DNA of 53,214 nucleotides. Source: Tahibacter harae. Lineage in GTDB: Bacteria; Pseudomonadota; Gammaproteobacteria; Xanthomonadales; Rhodanobacteraceae. A program made the translations under genes and the position numbers. The notes below the pieces were generated by a model. That model was not told where the DNA came from. It saw only the letters and a list, made by a program, of their open reading frames with translations, and made no database searches. Location of the stretch: assembly GCF_024437735.1 (NCBI RefSeq), contig NZ_JANFQO010000030.1, positions 1 to 53,214 of the forward strand. Direction: 5' to 3'. Positions 19,122 through 28,900 of the stretch are shown here, one piece after another; positions within the stretch are counted from its first letter, which is position 1; each line of letters opens with the position of its first letter.

Positions 19122-19883
19122 ATGGAATCGCTTGCCAACCCCGAACTCTGGATCGCCCTGGCCACGCTCACCGCGCTGGAGCTGGTGCTGGGCATAGACA
19201 ACATCATTTTCATCTCCATCCTGGCCGGCAAGCTGCCGGCGGAGCAGCGCGACAAGGCGCGCCGCCTGGGCATATTGCTCGCCGCGATCACCCGTTTCGG
19301 CCTGCTGTTCACCATTGCCTGGATAGTCGGGCTCACCGCGCCGCTGTTCACCGCCTTCGGCCATACGATTTCCTGGCGCGACCTCATCCTGATCGGCGGC
19401 GGCCTGTTCCTGATCGGCAAGGCCACGCACGAGATCCATCAGAAACTGGAAGGCGCCTCCGAGGAAGTCAGCGCCAGCGGCCGCGCCGTGGCTACTTTCG
19501 GCAGCGTGATCGTGCAGATCATGCTGCTGGACGTGGTGTTCTCGCTGGATTCCATCATCACCGCCGTGGGCATGGTCGAGGAGCGCTGGGTGATGTTCGC
19601 CGCCATCCTGATCTCCATTGTCTTCATGCTGATGTTCGCCCGCCCCATCGGCGATTTCGTCGAGCGCCACCCCACGGTCAAGGTGCTGGCGCTGAGCTTC
19701 CTGATCATGATTGGCCTGGTGCTGGTCGCCGACGGCTTCGGCCAGAAGATTCCGAAAGGTTATATCTACGCCTCGATGGCGTTCTCGGTCTTTGTCGAGA
19801 TGATCAACCTGTGGATCCGCAACCGGGCGCGCCGGAAGGTCGAGCCGGTCAAGCTGCACGAACGTTACGAGCAGACGCCGTAG
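19122..19883 (+). CDS. TerC-family integral membrane protein
   Basis: Predicted 253 aa from ATG 19122. It contains the family signatures LELVLGIDNIIFISILA in the first helix and LLDVVFSLDSIITAVGM in the middle, each with the conserved Asp residues, and FFLMIGLVL-type terminal spans followed by PKGYIYASMAFSVFVE. About seven transmembrane helices. TerC/YgdQ-type proteins are linked to metal (Mn2+) export or tellurium resistance; the exact ion here is not shown. I looked for a yybP-ykoY Mn2+ riboswitch upstream and did not find its conserved segments. Confidence 0.9.
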   Translation: MESLANPELWIALATLTALELVLGIDNIIFISILAGKLPAEQRDKARRLGILLAAITRFGLLFTIAWIVGLTAPLFTAFGHTISWRDLILIGGGLFLIGKATHEIHQKLEGASEEVSASGRAVATFGSVIVQIMLLDVVFSLDSIITAVGMVEERWVMFAAILISIVFMLMFARPIGDFVERHPTVKVLALSFLIMIGLVLVADGFGQKIPKGYIYASMAFSVFVEMINLWIRNRARRKVEPVKLHERYEQTP

Positions 19884-19950
19884 GGACCGGAGTGCGTTCG
19901 GCAATGTAAACGGCACCCGGGCGGTCGCTGGCGGCCGCCCTGAAAACAAG

Positions 19951-19980
19951 AGAGCCGGCGCGGGTGGCGCCGGCTCTTTT
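19951..19980. terminator. Bidirectional terminator between terC-like gene and DUF885 gene
   Basis: AGAGCCGGCGC (19951-19961) pairs with GCGCCGGCTCT (19967-19977) around GGGTG, followed by TTTT ending at 19980. On the other strand the same stem is followed by a T-containing tract, so it can serve both convergent genes. Confidence 0.85.
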
Positions 19981-20002
19981 CATTTCTGCGGATGCTTGGG
20001 CG

Positions 20003-21805
20003 TCACTTGGTCTGGGCAATCCAGCGCTCGACGTTCTGGCGCAGCAGCGCCAGCGGCACCACACCCTGGTCTATGACCTGGGAATGGAACTGGCGGATAT
20101 CGAACTTGGCGCCGAGTTCGCGCTCGGCCTGCTCGCGCAGGGCGAAGATTTCCAGGCCGCCGGAATCGTAGGAGGTGAGCTGGGCCGGCATCACGGCGAT
20201 GCGGTCGATCAGGTCCTCGGCGCCTTTCCTGCCGAAGCGGCCGGTGGCGGCGAAGTAGTCGATGGCCTGCTGCCGGGTCCAGCCGAACAGGTGCAGGCCG
20301 GGATCGCCGACCATGCCGCGGGCCGGCCAGATGCGGCGCGAGATCCTGGCGTATTCGGTCTGATAAATGCCGGCTTCCTCGGCCAGGCGTTCGGAATAGC
20401 GTCCCCAGCCTTCCAGGTAGGCCGAATTGAAGCCCAGCTTGACGATGCGGTGGCTGGGCGGCAGCTCGTTGGCCAGGGCGATCTGCAGGTGATGGCCGGG
20501 CCAGGTCTCGTGCACCAGGGTGATTTCGGCCGCGCCGCGGGTCTCCGTGCGCCAGTTTTCCAGCTGGATGCGGAATTCGCCCGGCTTGGCCGGATCGGTG
20601 CTGGGGATGTAGTGCGAGCTGACGCCGCTGCCGCGCTGGAATTCGGGGAAGGGCTCGATCACGGCCGGCTGTTTTGGCATGCGCGCGAACAGCGGCGCGC
20701 TGAGTTCGCGCGCGCGGTCCAGGCCGGCGCGGGAGTAGTCGAGCAGTTCCTGTTCCGACTTGAACAGGTTCTTTTTCTCTTTCTCCACCTTTTTGATGAT
20801 GGTGGGTATGTCGCGCGTGCCGAACAAGCGCTGGCCGAGCTCGGCGACCACGGCCTCGTTGTCGGCCACCGTCTTCTGGCCCAGCTCGTAGACCTCGCGC
20901 GGGCTGCGCTTGAGCGTGGTGTAGCTGCGCAGCTGCGCCGCGTAGCAGGCCGCGCCGTCGGGCAGGGCCGACAGGGCGACGCTTTCGCGCGCCTTGGCAC
21001 GGTATTCCTTGGCGAGGAAGTCGCGGTAGCGCTGCAGCGCCGGTTGCACCTTGTCCAGCATGACCTGGCGCATCTGCGCCTTGAACGCGGCGTCGTCGGA
21101 GCGTTCGGCGGGCGAGTAGAAGGGCAGCGCCTCGGGCTTGCCGGCGAGCATGCCGTCGAGCTGCTTGAGCACGCGGTCGACCACGCTGCGCGGTGCGCTG
21201 TAGCCGGTGGCCAGGCCGTTGCGCTGGTTGGCGATGTCGTTGTCGATGAAGGCGCCGAGGCCGGACCAGCGTGCCACGGCATCGCTGCGCTCCTGGGCCG
21301 TGGCCACGGGCTGGGCCTGGGCGGCTTCGGCCAGGCCGGACAGCCAGCCGTTCATGTGGCTGACGGTCCAGCGCTCGCGGTGGCAGATGCGCAGATCGCG
21401 GCTGGATTCCAGGCTTTCGCGCAGGATGGCGTAGGTGACCGCGTGCGGCGTGCCCTGCAGCGGCGCGGCGGCGATGCGGTCGAGTTCGGCCAGCATGGCG
21501 TCTTCCTGCTGCTCAAGCGCGGCGATATCGGCGGCGGAGTTGCGCGGCAGGCGGTCGTGGGCCTTGACCGGCAGGCCGGTGAAATAGGTCACGGTGGGAT
21601 CGAAGTCGAGTACGGCGTCGACGTAGCGGTCGGCCAGCGCGTTGAGTTCGGCCACCGGATCGGGAACCACCACGGGGGCGGCGGCCGCGGCCGGCGGCGT
21701 GGCGGCTTCCTGGCGCACGGCCGGGGTGCAGGCGGCACCGAACAGCGCGGCGCCGAGGGCGGCGATCAGGGCCCGGATCGGATAGGACCGGCGGGAACGG
21801 GTCAT
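20003..21805 (-). CDS. DUF885-family metallopeptidase-like protein, probable lipoprotein or secreted
   Basis: Predicted 600 aa from ATG 21805. The N-terminus (MTRSRRSYP, then a hydrophobic run to FGAAC) is a signal sequence with a weak lipobox. The soluble part has the HETWPGHH motif at about residue 430 (HExxPGHH, a likely zinc site) and a downstream GWGRYSERLAEEAG segment that supplies a further acidic ligand, as usual for DUF885. These proteins are gluzincin-like peptidases of uncertain substrate. It is convergent with the TerC gene and shares its terminator. Full length for the family, no break seen. Confidence 0.85.
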   Translation of the reverse strand: MTRSRRSYPIRALIAALGAALFGAACTPAVRQEAATPPAAAAAPVVVPDPVAELNALADRYVDAVLDFDPTVTYFTGLPVKAHDRLPRNSAADIAALEQQEDAMLAELDRIAAAPLQGTPHAVTYAILRESLESSRDLRICHRERWTVSHMNGWLSGLAEAAQAQPVATAQERSDAVARWSGLGAFIDNDIANQRNGLATGYSAPRSVVDRVLKQLDGMLAGKPEALPFYSPAERSDDAAFKAQMRQVMLDKVQPALQRYRDFLAKEYRAKARESVALSALPDGAACYAAQLRSYTTLKRSPREVYELGQKTVADNEAVVAELGQRLFGTRDIPTIIKKVEKEKKNLFKSEQELLDYSRAGLDRARELSAPLFARMPKQPAVIEPFPEFQRGSGVSSHYIPSTDPAKPGEFRIQLENWRTETRGAAEITLVHETWPGHHLQIALANELPPSHRIVKLGFNSAYLEGWGRYSERLAEEAGIYQTEYARISRRIWPARGMVGDPGLHLFGWTRQQAIDYFAATGRFGRKGAEDLIDRIAVMPAQLTSYDSGGLEIFALREQAERELGAKFDIRQFHSQVIDQGVVPLALLRQNVERWIAQTK

Positions 21806-22011
21806 GCGGCAATCCTCGATGGTCAGGGGAACGGCCAGCCTATACGCAATGCGCATGCCAGACGTGCAGGCCGGCCGCAACCGCGCCGTGGCGCGCTTTG
21901 CCGTGCTTGCGCGATCGCCGCGGCCTGTCCGCGGACGCCGCGCGGACAGCGGCGCGGCGTCCGCGGGTCCAGCCGCTATACTGCGCCGCCACCGCCGCCA
22001 AGCGCAGGTTC

Positions 22012-23286
22012 GTGTTCCCCCGTTCCCTCTACACCTTCGTGATGTACCTGCTGACGCCGGTGATCCTGTTCCGGCTTGCGCGGCGCGGCCTGCATTACCG
22101 TAGCTATCTGGGACGCTGGCGCGAGCGCTTCGGCTTCTTTCCGGCGCCGGGTTTCCGCCAGAGCATCTGGATTCACGCCGTCTCGGTGGGCGAAGTGAAC
22201 GCGGCCGTGCCCCTGATCGAGGCGCTGATGCGCCAGTACGCCGATCTGCCCTTCGTCATCACCACGATCACGCCGACCGGCTCGGAGCGCGTGCAGAAGC
22301 TGTTCGGCGGGCGCGTGTTCCATGTCTACCTGCCCTACGACCTGCCGGCATCGGTGGCGCGCTTCCTGGAGCGGGTCAAGCCGCGCCTGGGCGTAATCAT
22401 GGAAACCGAGATCTGGCCCAACCTGTTCCACGAATGCGCGCGGCGGCAGATTCCGCTGGTGGTCGCCAATGCGCGGCTGTCGGAGAAGAGCCTGCGCGGC
22501 TACGGCCCGGTGCGGCCGCTGGCGCGGCTGGCGATACGTTCGGCGCGGCATGTCGCGGCGCAGTCCAGCGCCGATGCGCGGCGCCTGCTGGAGCTGGGCG
22601 CGGATCCGGCCCGGCTGTCGGTGCTGGGCAATATCAAGTTCGACATGGCCGTGCCGGAAGACCTGGCCGGCACGGGCCGGCGCCTGCGCGAGCAGTGGGG
22701 GCCGCACCGGCCGGTGTGGATCGCGGCCAGCACCCACGAGGGCGAGGAACTGCCGGTGCTCAAGGCGCATGCGGCGGTGCTGCGGCGCTTTCCCGATGCC
22801 CTGCTGCTGATCGCGCCGCGCCATCCGGAACGCTTCCGCCCGGTCGCGCTGGCCTGCCGCAGCCTGGGCTTCACCACGCGCACGCGCAGCGAGGACGAAT
22901 GTGCCGGCGCCGCCAGCCAGTGCTTCGTGGTCGATACGCTGGGCGAGCTGCTGCACTACTACGCCGCGGCCGACGTGGCCTTCGTCGGCGGCAGCCTGGT
23001 GCCCATAGGCGGGCACAACGTGCTGGAGCCCGCCGCGCTGTCGCTGCCGGTGGTGGTAGGCCCGAACACGTTCAATTTCGAGGCCATCACGGCCAGCCTG
23101 GTCGAGGAAGGCGGCGCCGCCCAGATCGCCGACGCCGACGCACTGGGCGCCACCATCACGCGCTACCTCGCCGACCAGGACAGCCGCCGCCGCATGGGCG
23201 CCCAGGCGCGCCTGGTGTTCGAGCGCGAGCGCGGCGCCGTGGGGCGCAACATGGCGGCGATCGAGCGGGTGCTGGCGGGCGAGTGA
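22012..23286 (+). CDS. waaA: 3-deoxy-D-manno-octulosonic acid (KDO) transferase
   Basis: Predicted 424 aa from GTG 22012, which makes MFPRSLYTFVMYLLTPV align with the E. coli WaaA start (425 aa). A membrane-anchoring N-terminal helix is followed by a GT-B glycosyltransferase: HAVSVGEVNAA with the catalytic Glu, TTITPTGSERV, METEIWPN, ANARLSEKS, and the CMP-KDO site FVGGSLVPIGGHNVLEPA. It adds KDO to lipid IVA on the inner face of the inner membrane during lipopolysaccharide synthesis. No good ribosome site is seen; ATG 22042 is the alternative start. Confidence 0.95.
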   Translation: MFPRSLYTFVMYLLTPVILFRLARRGLHYRSYLGRWRERFGFFPAPGFRQSIWIHAVSVGEVNAAVPLIEALMRQYADLPFVITTITPTGSERVQKLFGGRVFHVYLPYDLPASVARFLERVKPRLGVIMETEIWPNLFHECARRQIPLVVANARLSEKSLRGYGPVRPLARLAIRSARHVAAQSSADARRLLELGADPARLSVLGNIKFDMAVPEDLAGTGRRLREQWGPHRPVWIAASTHEGEELPVLKAHAAVLRRFPDALLLIAPRHPERFRPVALACRSLGFTTRTRSEDECAGAASQCFVVDTLGELLHYYAAADVAFVGGSLVPIGGHNVLEPAALSLPVVVGPNTFNFEAITASLVEEGGAAQIADADALGATITRYLADQDSRRRMGAQARLVFERERGAVGRNMAAIERVLAGE

Positions 23287-23316
23287 AGCGGCGGCCGCGC
23301 GGTTTTCCGCACAAAA

Positions 23317-23341
23317 AAAGGGCGGCCCGGGGCCGCCCTTT
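23317..23341. terminator. Bidirectional terminator between waaA and tolC
   Basis: AAAGGGCGGCC (23317-23327) pairs with GGCCGCCCTTT (23331-23341) around CGG. On the minus strand the stem is followed by seven T, so it is strongest for tolC; on the plus strand it closes waaA. Confidence 0.88.
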
Positions 23342-23362
23342 CTGCATGCGATACCGCCGCGG

Positions 23363-24760
23363 TCAGTCGACCAGCAGCGCGTTGACTTCCTGCAGGTCCT
23401 TGGGACCGATGTCGCCGGCCGACTGGCGCAGCAGCAGCTGGTTCAGCACGAAGCTGTGGCGCGCCTGGGAGTGGTCGCGCTGGGCCTGGTACAGCTGGCG
23501 CTGCGACAGCAGCACGTCGACGATGGTGCGGGTGCCGACTTCAAAGCCGGCCTGGGTCGCTTCCAGCGCGCTGTTGGCCGAGACGACCGCCTGCTTGCGC
23601 GCTTCCACCTCGCTGATGCCGGCCACGACCGAGCGGAAGTTCAGGCGCGTGTTGCGGATCAGCGCACGCCGGTTCTGTTCCAGTTGGTCGACGGCGGCAT
23701 CGCGGTCGTACACCGCCTGGCGCACGCGCGACTGGGTGTAGCCGCCGGTGAAGATGGGCACGGTCAGGCGCAGGCCGACGCTGCGATTGGTGTCGCGGCT
23801 GTTGCTGTGGATGTCGCCGGGAACCGGATTCTGGCTGGACGAGCCATCGCCCCAGCTCGGGTTGCGCTGGTAGCTCAGGGTGCCCGACAGCGTGGGCAGA
23901 TGGCCGGAACGGGCGGTGTTGATGTTCGCCTTCGCGGCCTCCACCGCGTGTTCCTGCGCCTTCAGCGCGGGATTTTCCGCCAGGGCGCGGTCCACCCAGG
24001 CCTGCATGTCGTTCGGCACCGGCTCCTTCAGCGGCAGTTCGGCGCGCAGGCGCGACAGGGTGCCGGGTTCCTTGCCGGTGATCTCGCGCAGCGCTTCGCG
24101 CGCATCTTCCAGCGAGTTCTGCGCGAGGATCGACGCGGCGCGGGCCGAGTCATGCTGCGCCTTGGCTTCGTTCACGTCGGTGATCGCCGACAGACCGACC
24201 TCAAAGCGCTGCTGGGCCTGGTCGAGCTGGCGGTTCAGCGCCTTTTCCTCGGCCTGGGAGAAGGCCAGCGTGTCTTCCGCGGTCAGCACGGCGAAATACG
24301 CGGTGGCGACGCGGATGGCGAGATTCTGCTCCGCCTGCAGGTACTGGGAGTCGCCGCGCAGGGCCTGTTCCTTGGCAGCCTTGCGCGCCGTCCATTTGGA
24401 GAAATCCACGATGGACTGGGTGAGCTGGCCCGACAGCGTGGTGCTGCGGCCGTCGGATTCGCTGGTAGTGACGCGGATGCCGAAATTGCCTTCCTGGTCC
24501 TGCCCTATGCCGGAGCTGTAGCGCGTGACCCGGCTGTCGCCGAAGTCATACGCGGCGGAGATCTGCGGCAGCAGCGCCGAGGTGGCCTGGTTGACCCCTT
24601 CGGCGGTGGACAGGCGCTGCGCCTCGGCACCGGACAGGACGGGGTCGTTCTGGCGGGCTAGGTCGTAGATCTGGGTCAGGTCTTCAGCCGATGCGAGCGT
24701 GGGCACCAGCGCGATGGCCAGCGTCAGGGGCAGCAGCTTGAACGGGTTTCGCTTTGTCAT
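23363..24760 (-). CDS. tolC: TolC-family outer-membrane channel protein
   Basis: Predicted 465 aa from ATG 24760, with AGGAAG 5 bases upstream. A signal peptide (MTKRNPFKLLPLTLAIALV...ASA) precedes the mature start EDLTQIYDLA, the standard TolC opening. Two repeats of the outer-membrane efflux domain follow, with AYDFGDSRV-type strands, long helices and the second-half GGYTQSRVRQA. It forms the trimeric exit duct for RND pumps and type I secretion. It lies downstream, on the same strand, of an RND pump operon that has no channel of its own. The Pcm-like gene upstream is separated by only 72 bases. Confidence 0.93.
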   Translation of the reverse strand: MTKRNPFKLLPLTLAIALVPTLASAEDLTQIYDLARQNDPVLSGAEAQRLSTAEGVNQATSALLPQISAAYDFGDSRVTRYSSGIGQDQEGNFGIRVTTSESDGRSTTLSGQLTQSIVDFSKWTARKAAKEQALRGDSQYLQAEQNLAIRVATAYFAVLTAEDTLAFSQAEEKALNRQLDQAQQRFEVGLSAITDVNEAKAQHDSARAASILAQNSLEDAREALREITGKEPGTLSRLRAELPLKEPVPNDMQAWVDRALAENPALKAQEHAVEAAKANINTARSGHLPTLSGTLSYQRNPSWGDGSSSQNPVPGDIHSNSRDTNRSVGLRLTVPIFTGGYTQSRVRQAVYDRDAAVDQLEQNRRALIRNTRLNFRSVVAGISEVEARKQAVVSANSALEATQAGFEVGTRTIVDVLLSQRQLYQAQRDHSQARHSFVLNQLLLRQSAGDIGPKDLQEVNALLVD

Positions 24761-24832
24761 TGTCGCTTCCTGGAAAGGGAGCCGTCCTGGATTAAGGCTC
24801 AAATTGATGCGAACTCGCCCGGCCGAAGAACC

Positions 24833-25492
24833 TTACAGACTGAACCGCCGGGGTGGGGCGGCGTTCGTCAGATAGGCGAGATCAGTTTCAAACAAAGAGG
24901 TTTCGCGCAAGCTGGTGCCTTCGCGCGTAAACACAATGGCCTGCTGCACCGGCGATTCGCCGATGACGGCGAACAGGCGTCCGCCGGGCTTGAGCCACTG
25001 CTTCATGCGTTCCGGCAGGGAATAGACCGCCCCGGTGAGCACGACCACGTCGAATTCGCGGCGCGGCTCGTAGCCGTTGATCGCCTCGGCGACTTCGACG
25101 CTGACATTGTCGAAGCCGTCGCGCTGCAGGCGCTCGCGTGCGCTCGCGGCGAGATCGTCGTACAGCTCTATGCTGGTCACCTCGCGCGCGAGGCGCGACA
25201 GGCAGGCGGCCAGGAAGCCTGAGCCGGTGCCGATCTCCAGCACGCTTTCGCCGGCCTGGGCCAGCACGGCCTGCAGCACGCGGCCTTCGACCACCGGCTT
25301 CATCATGCTCTGGCCGTGGGCCAGCGGCAGTTCCAGGTCGGCATAGGCCAGCTGGGCGTGCTCGGCGCTGACATAGCGGTCGCGCCGGACCTGGTGGGCC
25401 AGCACGTCGAGCACGCGCGCATCGAGTACGTCCCAGGGACGCACCTGCTGCTCGACCATGTTGAACCGGGCCCTTTCGATATTCAGGGACAC
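24833..25492 (-). CDS. Protein-L-isoaspartate O-methyltransferase-family protein
   Basis: Predicted 219 aa from GTG 25492; GGAG lies 9 bases upstream. It has the Pcm/class I methyltransferase pattern: FNMVEQQVRPWDVLD, then VLEIGTGSGFLAACL (AdoMet-binding motif I), SIELYDDLAASAR, and GYEPRREFDVVVLTGA. The usual Pcm repair signature is only partly kept, and in this lineage such proteins adjoin tolC and may not be isoaspartate repair enzymes. Cytoplasmic. Probably co-transcribed with tolC. Confidence 0.8.
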   Translation of the reverse strand: MSLNIERARFNMVEQQVRPWDVLDARVLDVLAHQVRRDRYVSAEHAQLAYADLELPLAHGQSMMKPVVEGRVLQAVLAQAGESVLEIGTGSGFLAACLSRLAREVTSIELYDDLAASARERLQRDGFDNVSVEVAEAINGYEPRREFDVVVLTGAVYSLPERMKQWLKPGGRLFAVIGESPVQQAIVFTREGTSLRETSLFETDLAYLTNAAPPRRFSL

Positions 25493-25622
25493 GAGCGGTG
25501 ACTCCAACGGAAAAGGGGCGAAAGCATAGGCGCAGACGCCGTCCACGGCAAATTCAGCATCGCCTGTCCGTGGCCCGGCCCGTAGTGCCGGAAGTCATCG
25601 CAAGTGTCTGACATTTAACACC

Positions 25623-25940
25623 TTAAGCTGTCCGGCGCGGACTTCCGGACAGGGCCGGACGTCCGTCCGCCGGGAGTTGCGCACGGGCATGCAGTACGCC
25701 GGCGGCCAGGCGCAGATCGACCCTTTCGATGCGCGCGAGTGCCTGCGGGTTGCGCACCCGCGCCTGCCAGGCCAGCCAGCGCACCAGCCGGCCCAGATCC
25801 AGTTTGTCCAGGGCGGCGATGCGCACCCGCGCGGCCATGGCCAGGCTGGCGTCGAAATGGGCGGTATCCAGCAGCACGGCAAAGGCGCGCTGGGCGAGTT
25901 TGAACGATTGGCTCAGATGCAGTTCGGGCATGGCTGACAT
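25623..25940 (-). CDS. Small uncharacterised protein downstream of the RND pump
   Basis: Predicted 105 aa. ATG 25940 lies 10 bases after the RND permease stop, with AGGA ~10 bases upstream; ATG 25931 is in frame. It is helical and Ala/Leu/Arg-rich, with no signal peptide or transmembrane segment. I recognise no family; the position suggests it is translated with the pump. In a genome this GC-rich a chance ORF cannot be excluded. Confidence 0.45.
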   Translation of the reverse strand: MSAMPELHLSQSFKLAQRAFAVLLDTAHFDASLAMAARVRIAALDKLDLGRLVRWLAWQARVRNPQALARIERVDLRLAAGVLHARAQLPADGRPALSGSPRRTA

Positions 25941-25950
25941 GTGCAGGGTC

Positions 25951-28900
25951 CTATGCGCCGGCCGGAGCGGCCGCTGCGTCCGGACGTTTGATCCGGAACC
26001 AGGCGGCGTACAGGGCTGGCAGAAAGAGCAGGGTCAGCGCCGTTGCAACGAACAGGCCACCCATGATGGCGACGGCCATCGGTCCGAAAAATGCGCTGCG
26101 CGACAGGGGGATCATGGCCAGGATCGCGGCCAGCGCGGTGAGTACGATGGGGCGGAAGCGCCGGACGGTCGCATCGACGATGGCATCCCAGGCAGCATGG
26201 CCCTTGGCGATGTCCTGCTCGATCTGGTCGATCAGGATGACCGAGTTGCGCATGATCATGCCGGCCAGGGCGATGGTGCCCAGCATGGCGACGAAGCCGA
26301 ACGGTACGTTGAACACGAGCAGGAACAAGGTCACGCCGATCAGACCCAGCGGCGCGGTCAGGAACACCATCACGGTGCGGCTGAAGCTCTTCAGCTGCAG
26401 CATCAGCAGGGTCAGCACCACGAACAGGAACAGCGGCATGCCGGCATTGACCGAACGCTGGCCCTTGCCGGAATCCTCCACTGTGCCGCCGATTTCCAGC
26501 AGGTAGCCGGCCGGCAGCTTGGCGCGTACGTCTTCCAGGGTGGGCTGGATCTGGCCGGTGATGGTCGGCGGCTGCATCAGCCCGTCGGTATCGCCGCGCA
26601 CGGTGATGGTGGGCAGGCGGTTGCGGCGCCAGATGATGCCTTCCTCGGTGGCGTATTCGAGCTTGGCGATCTGGCCCAGCGGCACCGTCTTGCCTGAGGC
26701 CGTGGGCACGGCCAGGTTCTCCAGCAGCGAAAGCTGGGCGCGTTCCTCGTCCGGGCCGCGCAGCTGCACCTGGATGAGTTCGTCCTTCTCGCGGTAGGTC
26801 GAGATGGGCACGCCGGAAAGGGAACTTTGCAGGAAGTTGGACAGATCCTGCGAGCTGACGCCGAGCACGCGGGCGCGGTCCTGGTCTATGGCCAGACGGA
26901 TGACCTTGCTGGGCTCGTCCCAGTCCAGGTTCACATTGCGCACATGCGGATTCTTGCGCACCTCGGCGGCGACTTCGCGGGCGAGCTTGCGCACCAGGCC
27001 TATGTCCTCGCCCGAGACGCGGAACTGGATCGGATAGCCGACCGGCGGGCCGTTCTCCAGGCGCAGCACGCGGCCGCGCAGCTCCGGGAAATCGGTCTCG
27101 AACAGCTTGAGCAGTTCGGCGCGCAGTTTCTCGCGCTCCTGCGAACCCTTGGTCAGCAGCACGAACTGGGCGAAGCTGGCCTGGGGCAGCTGCTGGTCCA
27201 GCGGCAGGTAGAAGCGCGGCGAGCCGGTGCCGACATAGCTGACGTAGTTCTCCAGCTCCGGCCGCCTGGCCAGCCAGGATTCCAGCTTCTTGACCTGGGC
27301 CGCGGTCGCTTCCAGCGACGAGCCTTCGGTCAGCTTCATGTCCACCATGAGTTCGGGCCGGGTCGAGTCGGGGAAGAACTGCTGTTGCACGAAACCGAAA
27401 CCGACGATGGACGCGATGAACAGCGCCAGCGTCGCAGCGATCACGGTGCGGCGGTGTCCCACGCACCAGTCGACCAGGCGGCGGAAGCTGCGGTAGAAGG
27501 GCGAGGCATAGGGATCGTGCCCATTGTCATGGCCGTGGGCCGGACCCCCGGCCAAGGCGGCGCGCAGGCGGCGTGGCAGCAGCTGGATCAGGCGCAGGCG
27601 CAGCGAATGCGCGCGCGCGGCGAAGGAATCCGGCCGCGGCGGCTCGGCCGGTTTGCCCAGATCCGGCAGCAGCTTGTAGCCCAGATAGGGAATGAAGATC
27701 ACCGCCGCGACCCAGGAAATGATCAGGGCGATGGTGACCACCTGGAAGATCGAGCGGGTGTATTCGCCCGTGCCCGACTGGGCCGTGGCGATGGGCAGGA
27801 AGCCGGCCGCGGTGACCAGGGTGCCGGTCAGCATGGGGAAGGCAGTCGAGGTATAGGCGAAGGCGGCGGCGCTGATGCGGTCGTAGCCCTGTTCCATCTT
27901 CACCGCCATCATTTCCACCGCGATGATGGCGTCGTCGACCAGCAGGCCCAGGGCCAGCACCAGCGCGCCCAGCGAGATCTTGTGCAGGTCGATGTTGAAA
28001 TAGCGCATCGCGGCGAAGGTCATCGCCAGCACCAGCGGGATGGACAGCGCCACCACCAGGCCGGTGCGGAAGCCCAGCGAAAAGAAGCTCACCAGCAGCA
28101 CGATGATCACGGCTTCGGCGAGGGTGCGCACGAACTCGTGCACCGAGCGTTCCACCGCATGCGGCTGGTCGGCGACGCGCGACAGCTCCAGGCCCAGCGG
28201 CAGGCTGGCCTGCAGGCGATGCGTGGCCGTGTCGAGATCGCGGCCGAGCTGGATGATGTCGCCGCCCTTCTTCATGGATACGGCGATGCCCAGCGCTTCC
28301 TTGCCCATGAAGCGCATGCGCGGCTGCGGCGGGTCGCTGTAGCTGCGCCGCACTTCGGCCACGTCGCCGAGGCGGAAAAGGCGGCCGTTGGCACGGATGG
28401 CGATGTCGCGGATCGCATCGACCGAATCGAAGGCGCCGGAAGTGCGCAGGTAGATGCGGTCGGTCGCGGTCTCGAAGCTGCCGGCCGGCGTGATCGCGTT
28501 CTGCGCTTCCAGCGTGGCCTGCACCTGGGCGAAGCTGACGCCGAGCGTGGCCAGCTTGGCATTGGATACTTCGATGAAGATTTTCTCGTCCTGCAGGCCG
28601 ATCAGATCGACCTTGGCCACGTTGGGCACGCGCAGCAGTTCGAGCTTGAGGCGCTCGGCGTAGTCCTTGAGCAGGGCGTAGGAAAAGCCGTCGCCGGTCA
28701 GGGCGTAGATATTGCCGAAGGTGTCGCCGAACTCATCGTTGAAGAACGGGCCTATCGCGCCCGGCGGCAGGGTGTGGCGGATATCGCCGACCTTCTTGCG
28801 CACCTGGTACCAGAGATCGGGCACGTGGCGCGAATCCAGCGAATCGCGCGCCACGACGATGATCTGCGATTCGCCCGGGCGCGCGTAGCTGCGCAGGAAT

